Positions 28,295 to 37,109 are shown, counted from the first letter of the stretch. The stretch: 64,000 nt of DNA from Cellvibrionaceae bacterium 1162T.S.0a.05 (GCA_000964245.1 LANB01000001.1:3537501-3601500), one strand, 5' to 3'. The notes: a model not told the origin generated them from the letters alone. Program-made: numbers and translations.

Positions 28295-30320
28295 GTTTGG
28301 CCAGCTGGCCCTGATTATCGCCTTGTTGCTATCACTGTGTTTATCTGTGATTCCCATGGTGGGCAGTTTTAATGGCAAGTTGGTCTGGATGGGGGCGTCC
28401 CGCTCCCTGGTTGCAGGCCTGTTTGTATTTATCGCCACAGCCTATGGCATTCTGACTTACAGTTTCTTTGTTGATGACTTCTCCGTCAGCTATGTAGCCA
28501 ATCACTCAAATTTAAGCTTGCCGATGTACTACAAGGTGACGGCAGTTTGGGGTGGGCACGAAGGGTCTTTGTTGCTCTGGATGCTGATGCTGAGCGGCTG
28601 GACTTTTGCGGTCAGTTTGTTCAGCAATAAATTACCTATTGATATGTTGGCCCGCGTGTTGTCAGTCATGGGCATGGTGTCAGTGGGCTTTCTGGCCTTC
28701 ACCATTTTTACCTCTAACCCCTTCGATAGGATCTTGCCGAATGTTCCTGCAAATGGCAGCGATTTGAACCCTTTGCTGCAAGACCCGGGGTTTATCTTTC
28801 ATCCACCCATGCTCTATATGGGCTATGTGGGTTTCTCTGTGGTATTCGCGTTTGCCATCGCGGCCCTGATATCCGGGCGGGTGGACAGCGCCTGGGCGCG
28901 CTGGGCTCGCCCCTGGACAAATCTCGCCTGGTGTTTTCTAACTATAGGTATTGCACTGGGTAGCTGGTGGGCATACTACGAATTGGGCTGGGGAGGCTGG
29001 TGGTTCTGGGACCCTGTTGAAAATGCATCCTTCATGCCCTGGTTGGTCGGCACAGCCCTGATTCACTCATTGGCCATGACAGAAAAACGCGGTGTTTTTA
29101 AAAACTGGACGTTATTGCTGGCCATTTTTGCCTTTTCACTCAGTTTGCTCGGTACCTTCCTTGTGCGTTCCGGCTTGTTGGTCTCTGTGCACTCCTTTGC
29201 CGCTGATCCTACGCGTGGATTATTTATTCTCGCGTTTATTGGCGTGGTAGTGCTTGGGTCTTTGCTGCTTTATGCCAAACGTGCACCTTCCGTGCAGAGC
29301 GAAGCCGGATTTTCTTATCTTTCTCGTGAAGCTTTTTTGCTGGCAAATTCCATCATTTTCATTATCTCCATGGGTATTGTCCTGCTGGGAACCTTGTTCC
29401 CACTGATTCGTGAAATTATGGGGTTGGCACCTATCTCTGTCGGTGAGCCGTTTTTTAATTTCTCTTTCGTAAAGTTGATGGCCATTGTCGCAGTATTGAT
29501 TGGTATTGGCTCTCTGTTGAATTTTAAAAACACCCAGCTGGGCAAAGTGAAGTGGGTTTTGTTGGCGCCGGCGATCATCAGTATCTGGTTGGGGACGTTT
29601 ATTCCGGGCGTCATCGATGGGCCCTATAAAATATCTGCAGCGATTGCGATAGCGCTTGGCTCCTGGGTTATTCTCGCGATGTTATTCAACGCCTGGAGTA
29701 AAACACGCAATGCAGCTAATACCTGGGCAGGCTTGCGACGCTTGCCGCACAGTTATTGGGGCATGGTACTCGCGCATATCGGTTTTGGTTTTTGTATTCT
29801 CGGCACAACCTTGAATACGATTTACAGTGATCAACGAGATGTACGCCTGGAGGTGGGTGAGACCCTGGTCTCCGCAGGCTATGAGTATGAATTGTCCTGG
29901 GTAACGCCGGTAGAAGGGCCCAATTATCAATCGCTAATGGCGGAAGTTGTTGTGCGTAAACAAGGCAAGGAGCTGGCCCGCTTAAACCCCGAGCAACGTT
30001 TTTATGCGAATGGTCAGCCTATGACTGAAGCGGCCATCGATGCGGGTTTTATGCGCGATATCTATGTGGCGTTGGGTAACCAGATTGATGAAAATGCCTG
30101 GGCAATTCGCATCCATTTTAAGCCCCTTGTTCGCTGGATATGGTTGGGCGCGATTTTTATGGCGCTGGGTGGCTTTGTTGCGATTATGGATAAACGTTAC
30201 AAAATCAAGCAACGCCTTGATGAGAAACTGGCAAGTAAAACGGAAAATGAATCCAAAGAGACTGAGCTTGCCGGGCAAGCGGAAGGTGGAGATGGCGATG
30301 CGGGCGAGGTGACAGCGTGA
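28284..30320 (+). CDS. ccmF: cytochrome c-type biogenesis protein CcmF
   Basis: Large inner-membrane heme lyase component with about 15 hydrophobic segments in 678 residues. The WWD heme-binding signature is intact (YELGWGGWWFWDPVENASFM, about 233-252). Conserved periplasmic histidines include those of GGHEGSLLLW and FIFHPPMLYMG. It ligates heme from CcmE to apocytochrome with CcmH/I. The short C-terminal cytoplasmic tail is acidic. Its stop overlaps the GTG start of the next gene. Confidence 0.96.
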   Translation: MVPEFGQLALIIALLLSLCLSVIPMVGSFNGKLVWMGASRSLVAGLFVFIATAYGILTYSFFVDDFSVSYVANHSNLSLPMYYKVTAVWGGHEGSLLLWMLMLSGWTFAVSLFSNKLPIDMLARVLSVMGMVSVGFLAFTIFTSNPFDRILPNVPANGSDLNPLLQDPGFIFHPPMLYMGYVGFSVVFAFAIAALISGRVDSAWARWARPWTNLAWCFLTIGIALGSWWAYYELGWGGWWFWDPVENASFMPWLVGTALIHSLAMTEKRGVFKNWTLLLAIFAFSLSLLGTFLVRSGLLVSVHSFAADPTRGLFILAFIGVVVLGSLLLYAKRAPSVQSEAGFSYLSREAFLLANSIIFIISMGIVLLGTLFPLIREIMGLAPISVGEPFFNFSFVKLMAIVAVLIGIGSLLNFKNTQLGKVKWVLLAPAIISIWLGTFIPGVIDGPYKISAAIAIALGSWVILAMLFNAWSKTRNAANTWAGLRRLPHSYWGMVLAHIGFGFCILGTTLNTIYSDQRDVRLEVGETLVSAGYEYELSWVTPVEGPNYQSLMAEVVVRKQGKELARLNPEQRFYANGQPMTEAAIDAGFMRDIYVALGNQIDENAWAIRIHFKPLVRWIWLGAIFMALGGFVAIMDKRYKIKQRLDEKLASKTENESKETELAGQAEGGDGDAGEVTA

Positions 30321-30982
30321 ACCGCTTGAAGTTATTTATTCCTGTTATCGTCGTGTTAATGATGTTCACGCTCTTCCTGCCGTTGTTAATGGACAAGGAC
30401 CGTGATGCAACCTTGCTACCCTCTGTTATGGTGGGGCGAACCCTGCCGGAATTTTCCTTGCCGAGTTTGCATGATCCGCAAAAAATTTATACACACGAAG
30501 ATGTGCTTGGTGAAACCTTTCTGATCAATGTCTGGGCGACCTGGTGCCCAAGCTGTAAATTTGAGCATCCCTACCTTTTGAAATTGGCTCAGGAAGGAAT
30601 CAATATTTACGGGTTGGACTATCGCGATGATGCTGATCGCGCTCTGGCATGGTTGCGAGATCTTGGCGACCCTTATAAGGTGACGCTGTTTGATCCCAAC
30701 GGTGAGTTGGTGCTGGACCTGGGTGTCTACGGCGCACCGGAAACCTATCTGGTTAATGCGGAAGGGAAAATTCTTTATCGTCATGTGGGTGTGGTCGACG
30801 AGAAAGTATGGAACGAGACGCTTAAACCCCTGTATTTTTCTGAAGAGACTTTTTCCAAAGACACTGTTTCAGGCGAGACTTTTTCAAGCGAAAGCGTTTC
30901 AAATGGAATCAATGCAATAGCCCCTTCGTCGAAAGACTCTTCTTCAAAGGATTCTCCTTCAACTGAGAGCAATGCAAATTAG
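30317..30982 (+). CDS. ccmG: thiol:disulfide interchange protein CcmG/DsbE with extended Ser/Thr tail
   Basis: Membrane-anchored (about 6-25) periplasmic thioredoxin that keeps apocytochrome and CcmH thiols reduced. The active site is NVWATWCPSC (Cys77, Cys80), the cis-Pro is in GAPETYLV, and the acidic FDPNGELVLDLGVYG block is typical. The start is GTG overlapping the ccmF stop (GTGA). Residues 175-221 are an extra low-complexity tail with repeated EETFSK/GETFSS and SSKDS units that the roughly 180-residue family usually lacks. ccmH does not follow directly; it lies about 4 kb downstream. Confidence 0.93.
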   Translation: MNRLKLFIPVIVVLMMFTLFLPLLMDKDRDATLLPSVMVGRTLPEFSLPSLHDPQKIYTHEDVLGETFLINVWATWCPSCKFEHPYLLKLAQEGINIYGLDYRDDADRALAWLRDLGDPYKVTLFDPNGELVLDLGVYGAPETYLVNAEGKILYRHVGVVDEKVWNETLKPLYFSEETFSKDTVSGETFSSESVSNGINAIAPSSKDSSSKDSPSTESNAN

Positions 30983-31036
30983 TGACCATTGGTCTCAGCC
31001 TTGAATTTTGACATAAGTACTTTGGAAATCTGATTT

Positions 31037-32029
31037 ATGTTGCCGGAATGGTCTGCTGTTCGCGCGGTTTTACTCGCCTGGCCTTATGCCGAAGGTGATT
31101 GGTCTGAAAGTTATCAACGCATATCGGCCTGTTATGCCGGAATATTGCGCACCTTATGTGAACACATTGAAACCTGGGTACTTGTGCATCCCAGCTGTAA
31201 ACAGGATTTTGATCGCTACAGTGCGAACGTGAATCAAAATAATTTGAAAGTCTTTGAGCAAGCTTATAACGATACCTGGATTCGTGATTACGGGCCGCTG
31301 TCTCTGCCTGGCAAACTGTGTAATTTTCAGTTTGATGGTTGGGGAAAAAAATACGATTCGGATCTCGACAATGCCGCTGTCAATAAAATTTTCGAAAATA
31401 CAGCGAGCGGCGTGATGCCTTTGCTAAGTTGTTCACAGTTGGTGGTTGAAGGCGGCGCATTGGAAATCAATGACGACGGCATTTTATTGGCAAACAAGGA
31501 TTGCCTGTTTGACCGCAATCGTAATCCATCACATGACGAGACTGCGGTTAGGGAAGAATTACAAGAGCAGCTCAATATTAAGGATTTTGCGCTTGTCGAA
31601 AATGTGTGCTTGAGCGGTGACGATACCGATGGGCATATCGATACCCTGGCGCGCTTTGCCAGTAATGACCAGGTTCTATATTGTGGCAGCGACGGTGAGC
31701 ATCCAGACCACCTGGCTTTGCAAAGTCTGGAAACACAACTACAGGACTTGGCAAAAAAATATTCATGGGAGCTAACGGCTTTACCCACACCGGTTATTTA
31801 CGAGGGCGACAAACTGCTTGCAGCAAGTTATGCCAATTTTCTCATCTGCAATGACTGCGTCTTTGTGCCGGCCTATGATGTGATTGAGGATGAGCGTGTA
31901 GAAAAAATATTTAAACGTGTCTTTCCGAAAAGTAAAATTTTGATGCTTCCGTGTTTACCTTTGCTGAGTCAAAATGGAAGCTTACATTGCGCCACCATGC
32001 AAGTCGCAACAGCCGCATGGGGCGCTTAA
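31037..32029 (+). CDS. aguA: agmatine deiminase (peptidyl-arginine deiminase family)
   Basis: Converts agmatine to N-carbamoylputrescine. The 330-residue length, an intact guanidine-binding TWIRDYGPL (about 80-88), LSGDDTDGHIDTLARF (catalytic His region) and a C-terminal catalytic Cys318 in GSLHCATMQ fit the family. The adjacent N-carbamoylputrescine amidase settles the assignment over peptidyl-arginine deiminase. A TTGACA hexamer lies 24-29 bases before the ATG, but its -10 would abut the start codon, so I do not call it a promoter. Confidence 0.9.
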   Translation: MLPEWSAVRAVLLAWPYAEGDWSESYQRISACYAGILRTLCEHIETWVLVHPSCKQDFDRYSANVNQNNLKVFEQAYNDTWIRDYGPLSLPGKLCNFQFDGWGKKYDSDLDNAAVNKIFENTASGVMPLLSCSQLVVEGGALEINDDGILLANKDCLFDRNRNPSHDETAVREELQEQLNIKDFALVENVCLSGDDTDGHIDTLARFASNDQVLYCGSDGEHPDHLALQSLETQLQDLAKKYSWELTALPTPVIYEGDKLLAASYANFLICNDCVFVPAYDVIEDERVEKIFKRVFPKSKILMLPCLPLLSQNGSLHCATMQVATAAWGA

Positions 32030-32069
32030 CTGCCTTGTTTTACGGTTAATTAGACCAACAGGTTAACTT

Positions 32070-32975
32070 ATGTCCAGAACAATTGTCGCAGCAGTCATCC
32101 AACAAGCGATTAGTAGCAATAACAAAATGCAAAACTTGCGTGAAACGGCAGAACATGTGCGGGACGCTGTTGAAGAGGGTGCGGAATTAGTTGTGTTGCA
32201 AGAACTGCATGCAAGCCGCTATTTTTGTCAGACAGAAGACCCGGAATTTTTTGATTTAGCGGAAGAGCTGAATGGCGAAACCCAGGCTTTTTGTTGTGAG
32301 TTGGCAGCAGAGTTGGATATCGTTTTGGTTATGTCAGGTTTCGAACGCCGCGCTGCAGGCTTGTATCACAACACGGCGCAAATCATTGATGGCGAAGAGG
32401 GCGTGGTTGGCATTTACCGTAAAATGCACATCCCGGATGACCCTGGCTTTTACGAGAAGTTTTATTTTACTCCCGGCGATGCCGACGGCGAATGTCACGG
32501 ATTCAAACCTGTGCAAACCCGTTTGGGAAAGTTGGGTGTATTGGTGTGTTGGGACCAATGGTATCCGGAAGCAGCGCGTTTGATGGCAATGGCGGGCGCG
32601 GATCTTTTAATTTATCCCACTGCCATTGGCTGGGACCCGGAAGACGAGGAGGAAGAGCAGGATCGTCAACTTGATGCCTGGCTAACAATTCAACGAGCAC
32701 ATGCCGTGGCCAATGGATTACCGGTATTGGTTGCCAATCGTACGGGTTTTGAAGCCTCTCCAGAAGATGATGAGAGTGGTATTGAATTCTGGGGAACCAG
32801 TTTTATTGCCGGTCCTCAAGGTGAATTGCTGGTTTCTGCGAATGTAGAGGAAGAAGGGGCTTATCTCGCTGAAATTGATTTGGGGCGCAGTGAGGGTGTC
32901 CGACGAATGTGGCCTTATTTTAGAGACCGACGTGTTGATGCCTACGGTAATTTGGTCAAGCGTTGGTTAAAGTAA
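32070..32975 (+). CDS. aguB: N-carbamoylputrescine amidase
   Basis: Nitrilase-superfamily hydrolase that releases putrescine, CO2 and ammonia. The catalytic triad is Glu45 (VLQELHASRYF), Lys118 (YRKMHIPDDPG) and Cys160 (VLVCWDQWYPEAARL). PDDPGFYEKFYFTPGD is characteristic of AguB rather than other nitrilases. It lies 40 bases after aguA; together they form the two-step agmatine route to putrescine. No agmatine transporter or regulator is adjacent. Confidence 0.94.
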   Translation: MSRTIVAAVIQQAISSNNKMQNLRETAEHVRDAVEEGAELVVLQELHASRYFCQTEDPEFFDLAEELNGETQAFCCELAAELDIVLVMSGFERRAAGLYHNTAQIIDGEEGVVGIYRKMHIPDDPGFYEKFYFTPGDADGECHGFKPVQTRLGKLGVLVCWDQWYPEAARLMAMAGADLLIYPTAIGWDPEDEEEEQDRQLDAWLTIQRAHAVANGLPVLVANRTGFEASPEDDESGIEFWGTSFIAGPQGELLVSANVEEEGAYLAEIDLGRSEGVRRMWPYFRDRRVDAYGNLVKRWLK

Positions 32976-33002
32976 CATTTCGTTGGCGGATTTAAGCGGG
33001 GC

Positions 33003-33923
33003 TTAAGGGGCCCTATTTTTATTCAGCAAATAAGGATTGTCGATATTAATGATGCGTGCGGAATGGTGGTGTGTTTTTGTCCAGGCTTCCTCAAAATGTG
33101 CATTGAATAGTTTTTCGAGTTCACCATTATTTTGTAATCTTTCGAGCCCCTTGCGAATACGTTCCCCGAGCAGAGGTTCACAGGCACACACATAAAGGTA
33201 AACCGGGAACGGATAGTGGATGAAGGTGTCTGGCAAGATGCCGATATCGAAATCATGTTTTTTTTCAATGTCCAGCATACTTTCAACTTCGCCAACGCCA
33301 AGTGGAATGTAGTCAAAACGCTCTCGAGACAGCATGGAATACAGCATATCGAGGCTTTTACCACTAATGACTTCCAGGTTGTTGGCTTTATAAATCGCAT
33401 TATCCGACCAATATTCAAGTTGACCGATTTGCAATTCAAGAAATTGCTTTGTGGTCAGGGTTTGAAACTTTTCGATGTCGGCATTGCGAACAACAATCGC
33501 GCGATAACCCAGCAGTCCTTTCATTAAGGGTACTCGAATCAGATCGATACCTTCCTGGTCCAGATCGGGGCTGTAAGGGTTACTGGCTACATTGACAATT
33601 TCTCCGCGCGTCACTTCACGTACCCCCCGTGACAGGGTCATATCGTCGCCTTTCCAGGTGTTGAGCGTGTAGTCGCCGTGGGTGTCACGCGTGATTTCGA
33701 GTGCTCGCTCGAGAACACGGAACTCGTAAAGGCGACGGTCAGTTGCAATTTGTTGAGCGGGGAGATAAGAAACTCGCTGAATTTCCTGCGTGTGCTCAGT
33801 AAGCGAGTCGGCTTCACCCGTTGCTGCTGGACCGGTGTTTTTTGTCTGAATGTTGTTTGTTTCAGCGCACAGATAAGCTGACAGGGCCAGGATCAGTAAT
33901 CCGGCTAAGCTTGCTTGTTTCAT
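33003..33923 (-). CDS. orphan periplasmic solute-binding-like protein
   Basis: Signal peptide (MKQASLAGLLILALSAYLCA) then a type 2 periplasmic-binding fold typical of family 3 solute-binding proteins: YRAIVVRNADIEKF, YWSDNAIYKANNLEVISGKSLDMLYSML (in part), RFDYIPLGVGEVESML, FPVYLYV. The frame opens at 33965; the ATG at 33923 was chosen because it starts the signal peptide and has GTGGGC upstream. No ABC permease or ATPase gene is nearby, so it may be a sensory or signalling component. Convergent with aguB. Confidence 0.75.
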   Translation of the reverse strand: MKQASLAGLLILALSAYLCAETNNIQTKNTGPAATGEADSLTEHTQEIQRVSYLPAQQIATDRRLYEFRVLERALEITRDTHGDYTLNTWKGDDMTLSRGVREVTRGEIVNVASNPYSPDLDQEGIDLIRVPLMKGLLGYRAIVVRNADIEKFQTLTTKQFLELQIGQLEYWSDNAIYKANNLEVISGKSLDMLYSMLSRERFDYIPLGVGEVESMLDIEKKHDFDIGILPDTFIHYPFPVYLYVCACEPLLGERIRKGLERLQNNGELEKLFNAHFEEAWTKTHHHSARIINIDNPYLLNKNRAP

Positions 33924-34122
33924 TATTATGCCCACTTTGCTGGCGGGGAAGTCTAACACTGGCATCGAGTTGATGAGAATTCACCTTTTGTTATGCATAA
34001 TGGAAGTTCTATTACGCGCCGTTTTAAAGCTTCTCTATAACTTTAAATAATAATGCTAAGCTACTGTTTTTGCTTTAATAATTGCTTAAACTGTCGTCTT
34101 TAGCCGACTACTGGAGCCAGTA

Positions 34123-34563
34123 ATGAAATTTCTTTCGTTTAGCCTGCTGCTTGTATTCGCCGTGCACAGTGTTGCCGGAGACAGCAAGCAGCGTGAGCGC
34201 CACCAGCAATTCAGTATTCCAGAGGAGTTGGGTGAAACGCTCGTTTTCGATTGGCAGGGAGGGGCGTGGCAATACGACAATATTGGTGGTGTATTTCGCT
34301 TTGTGATTACCTCCAGCGCTGAACTCGAGACCAATAAGCTCTACATCCAATGGTGGCGAGACCTGGAAGAGGGCAAAGAGCTGGCCTATTCGTTGGCTGT
34401 TGTTGAATTTAATGAAGCACCGGAATTTAACTTTAATAAGGTTGAGTGTCTCAACAATGCGTGTAGCCAATTGCGTATTCCTGCAATGCACGCCTTTGAA
34501 GGTTTTGAACAAAAAATAGAAATTGAACTGGTTGCTTTGGGCCGATATAGAGTGAAGCTTTAA
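34123..34563 (+). CDS. exported protein of unknown function
   Basis: 146 residues with a clear Sec signal peptide (MKFLSFSLLLVFAVHSVAG). The mature part looks like a beta-rich domain (ETLVFDWQGGAWQYDNIGGVFRFVITSSAEL, in part) with two cysteines in ECLNNACSQL. TGGAG precedes the ATG. I do not recognise the family. It ends 42 bases before a bidirectional terminator shared with the tRNA unit. Confidence 0.65.
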   Translation: MKFLSFSLLLVFAVHSVAGDSKQRERHQQFSIPEELGETLVFDWQGGAWQYDNIGGVFRFVITSSAELETNKLYIQWWRDLEEGKELAYSLAVVEFNEAPEFNFNKVECLNNACSQLRIPAMHAFEGFEQKIEIELVALGRYRVKL

Positions 34564-34604
34564 AGGGCAAAAAAGCGCCTGATTTTTCCTTAAATCGCGG
34601 GCAC

Positions 34605-34667
34605 AAAAAAACCCGGTTTACTTGAGTGACTCTCAGGAGCGCTCTCGAGTGAAGACCAGGTTTTTTT
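34605..34667. terminator. bidirectional rho-independent terminator
   Basis: Seven A (34605-34611) and seven T (34661-34667) flank an imperfect hairpin whose outer stem pairs AAAAAAACC.GGT with ACC.GGTTTTTTT across a roughly 35-base inner loop. It lies between an unknown gene on + and tRNA-Asp on -, so it can end transcripts from both sides. Confidence 0.75.
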
Positions 34668-34704
34668 ATCACAACACGCCAGGCGGCGGTGCGTGATTTG
34701 TAAA

Positions 34705-34781
34705 TGGCGACCCGGAAGGGACTTGAACCCTCGACCTCCGGCGTGACAGGCCGGCATTCTAACCAACTGAACTACCGGGCC
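34705..34781 (-). tRNA. tRNA-Asp (GTC)
   Basis: On the minus strand the sequence folds as a cloverleaf. The acceptor stem GGCCCGG pairs with CCGGGTC (one G-T pair), D arm TAGTTCAGTTGGTTAGAAT, anticodon loop CTGTCAC with anticodon GTC, T arm GAGGGTTCAAGTCCCTT, and an encoded CCA end. 77 bases. Downstream of tRNA-Val in the same unit. Confidence 0.97.
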
Positions 34782-34860
34782 GCAGCTGTCACTTGCGTAA
34801 CCTTTGAAAGAGAATGATGCACTGCTGCGTTCTCAATCGTGTCAGGCACACTTTTCGACT

Positions 34861-34936
34861 TGGTGGGTGGTACAGGGGTCGAACCTGTGACCTACGGCTT
34901 GTAAGGCCGTCGCTCTCCCAACTGAGCTAACCACCC
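34861..34936 (-). tRNA. tRNA-Val (TAC)
   Basis: On the minus strand, acceptor stem GGGTGGT pairs with ACCACCC. Anticodon loop CTTACAA gives anticodon TAC. T arm ACAGGTTCGACCCCTGT and encoded CCA are present. 76 bases. Position 34 of this tRNA is a normal target of the CmoA/CmoB/CmoM modification encoded elsewhere in the window. Confidence 0.97.
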
Positions 34937-34951
34937 GTCGAAGGAGCGGCT

Positions 34952-34979
34952 ATTGTAATGATATTCGTTTGCCGGTCAA
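34952..34979 (-). promoter_or_regulatory. sigma-70 promoter for tRNA-Val-tRNA-Asp
   Basis: On the minus strand TTGACC (34974-34979) is followed after 16 bases by TACAAT (34952-34957) and then a GC-rich discriminator (AGCCGC) about 16 bases before the mature tRNA-Val end. This is the layout expected of a strong, stringently controlled stable-RNA promoter. Confidence 0.75.
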
Positions 34980-35057
34980 TACCCTCAAGGCGTTCTTTTT
35001 TAAGAAATTTTTACGGGCACTTTTGTCGTACGTGCAGTAGTGTGGGCAGTATCCTGT

Positions 35058-35066
35058 TGCTATACT
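35058..35066 (+). promoter_or_regulatory. extended -10 promoter for ccmHI
   Basis: TGCTATACT matches the extended -10 consensus TGnTATAAT at five of the six hexamer positions plus the TG. It lies about 34 bases before the proposed ccmH start. The separation of ccmHI from ccmABCDEFG by a minus-strand tRNA unit makes a local promoter necessary. Confidence 0.5.
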
Positions 35067-35099
35067 AGCGCGCCAAACCATGGAGCGCCGGGAATCGCC

Positions 35100-35558
35100 T
35101 TGTCTCTTAATTACTTTAATAAAGCTTTTTGTGTTGCAGCTTTTCTGTTGCTACTTCCTCTTGCCTCACTGCAAGCCAATTCAATTGATACGCATGAGTT
35201 TGAAACCGAAGAGCAACGTCAGCTGTTTTTAAAACTGGGGCAAGAGTTGCGCTGCCCCAAGTGTCAAAACCAAAACATTGGCGATTCAAATTCGCAAATT
35301 GCGATTGACCTGCGTAATCAGGTTGCGCGTCTGGTATCTCAAAATCAGTCGGAAGACGAGATAAAAACCTACATGGTAAACCGCTACGGCGATTTTGTTT
35401 TGTACGAGCCACCGTTTAATGCCGGCACACTCATCCTGTGGGGAGGGCCTTTCCTGATGCTGGGTCTTGGTTTGCTGGTGTTTTTCCTTAGTGTAGCGAA
35501 ACGCCGCAGTAACCTCGAAGATAATTCCGAAACAGAAAGGGAGGAAGAGCTCAGCTAA
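35100..35558 (+). CDS. ccmH: cytochrome c-type biogenesis protein CcmH
   Basis: Periplasmic-facing thiol protein that, with CcmG, reduces and presents apocytochrome CXXCH motifs. Signal peptide residues 1-26 (AFCVAAFLLLLPLASLQA), redox motif LRCPKCQNQNI (Cys52, Cys55), and a C-terminal membrane helix (about 108-128). The frame is open from 35040, but the TTG at 35100 has GGGA upstream and places the signal peptide at the N-terminus. The stop overlaps the ccmI start (TAATG). Confidence 0.92.
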   Translation: MSLNYFNKAFCVAAFLLLLPLASLQANSIDTHEFETEEQRQLFLKLGQELRCPKCQNQNIGDSNSQIAIDLRNQVARLVSQNQSEDEIKTYMVNRYGDFVLYEPPFNAGTLILWGGPFLMLGLGLLVFFLSVAKRRSNLEDNSETEREEELS

Positions 35559-36805
35559 TGTTCTTCTGGCAAGGGTTTTTGATACTGAGCGCCGTCGCGG
35601 CCTTATTCCTCTTGTGGCCAACTCTGGTTGTTCACTTAAAAAAGCGTAAGCAAGAGCTATTGGATGCCCGCAGTGAGATTCAACAGGTTGTCTACGACGA
35701 CCAATTGAAGGAGCTGGAGGCAACACATGGTCGCGGTGAGATAGAAAAGAAAGAATTGGACATCCTCAAGGAAGATCTGCACAAGACCCATATTTATGAA
35801 GCCTCGCAAACGGCAGACGGTGAAAAACCGATTGTGGCCAATTGGAAGAGCCGAATCCCTGTATTGAGCCTCGCTCTGGCGGTGCCTCTGCTGGCATTGT
35901 TCATTTATTTTCAGGTTGGTGCCAAACAGGATTGGGATATCTACGAGCTTCGTCGTAATTTTATTGAAAACGCCGAATCGCGCGCACAAGTCGGTGCGGA
36001 GCTGATTAAGGCGCTGCAAAACCGTTTGGAAAAGAAGCCGCGAAACAGTCATAACTGGTATTTATTGGGCGTGACCGCAACAGATGTTGGGGACTATGAA
36101 GAAGCCGTTCGCGCTTTTCGAAAGCTGGACGAGCTGGAGCCCAATTCAGCTGTTGTATTGACGGAACTCGCACAGGCTCACTTTCGCTGGGCGGGTACGA
36201 TTACTCCCGAAGTCCGGGGCTTGATACAACGAATTATGGCCTTGCAGAGTGATATCCCCTCTGTTTTGGGTTTGGCAGGTATAGATGCCTACCAGAATGC
36301 GCGCTACCAGGAGGCGATTGATTACTGGACCCAGGCCGTAGCCCGGATTAACCCGCACAGTGCTGAGTATTCCGCATTAAAAAGTGGTATTGAACAGGCG
36401 CGCGAAGCCATGTTGGCGGGTGGCCAAAGCCCGCGGGAAGATGCGGCTCAGACGGCGTCCAATGTAAGGATAAAAGTCAAAGTCGCACTTGCTGATAATG
36501 TTGAAGCGTCACCGGATGACGTGGTGTTTATCTACGCCCGCGCCTGGCAAGGGCCGCGAATCCCTCTGGCGATTCAAAAATTGACGGTCGCTGACCTCCC
36601 GCGCACCTTGACCCTGGATGAGAGCATGGCAATGGACCCAAGTCGCAGCCTGGCAAGTGCCTCACAGGTCGAAATCGTTGCCAGAATCAGCCAGTCCGGT
36701 GGTGTTGTCCCTCAGCCCGGGGATTGGCAGGCCACACTCGGGCCACTTGTCCCCTCAGACAAAGGCCCCACACACAGCATGTTAATCGACAAGCTGGTTG
36801 AGTGA
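35558..36805 (+). CDS. ccmI: cytochrome c biogenesis protein CcmI (TPR apocytochrome chaperone)
   Basis: Two N-terminal membrane helices (about 3-21 and 100-118) with a coiled basic and acidic cytoplasmic loop between them. Periplasmic TPR repeats (about 150-290, NWYLLGVTATDVGDYEEAVRAF and similar) bind apocytochrome C-termini. A final beta-rich domain (about 305-415, VKVALADNVEASPDDVVFIYARA in part) is the CcmI/CycH C-terminal module. 415 residues matches Pseudomonas CcmI. Confidence 0.92.
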   Translation: MFFWQGFLILSAVAALFLLWPTLVVHLKKRKQELLDARSEIQQVVYDDQLKELEATHGRGEIEKKELDILKEDLHKTHIYEASQTADGEKPIVANWKSRIPVLSLALAVPLLALFIYFQVGAKQDWDIYELRRNFIENAESRAQVGAELIKALQNRLEKKPRNSHNWYLLGVTATDVGDYEEAVRAFRKLDELEPNSAVVLTELAQAHFRWAGTITPEVRGLIQRIMALQSDIPSVLGLAGIDAYQNARYQEAIDYWTQAVARINPHSAEYSALKSGIEQAREAMLAGGQSPREDAAQTASNVRIKVKVALADNVEASPDDVVFIYARAWQGPRIPLAIQKLTVADLPRTLTLDESMAMDPSRSLASASQVEIVARISQSGGVVPQPGDWQATLGPLVPSDKGPTHSMLIDKLVE

Positions 36806-37109
36806 TTAATACCCAAACCGATTGAAATTCAAACCCTGTCGGGCAAAGACTGTGCCTTTGTTACAGCTTTATGTATTTGCAGGTGCTTGGTATGGGTGAA
36901 ATGTGTAAAATTCGGCAGGGAAAAAGGTGGAAGGCTTCGCATGGAACAGGATACGGCACACGCAGTCGTTAAACGTGCTAAGTCATTAATATTTAAAGAA
37001 AAAACCTGTTAAAAATTAGAATAGCCAATGATCCGTCGCAACGGGTCCAGTCGAGCTAAACAAGAGTTAAACAGCGCGAGCCCGCGCCCAGAGAGTTAGT
37101 GAAGCCCCT
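36806..37109. other. intergenic region without recognised gene
   Basis: About 300 bases between ccmI and smc. I found no ORF with a ribosome site, no hairpin of note and no promoter with both hexamers at correct spacing. The second half is A/T-rich (around 36980-37025) and probably contains the smc promoter. Confidence 0.5.

Noticed and set aside
31008-31036. TTGACA hexamer before aguA as a promoter
   Set aside because: At 17 bases spacing the -10 (TGATTT) would touch the start codon, leaving no room for a ribosome site.
32991-33005. TTAAGC-GGG-GCTTAA hairpin between aguB and the solute-binding gene
   Set aside because: The stem is only six A/T-heavy pairs and runs into the convergent stop codon; too weak to call a terminator.
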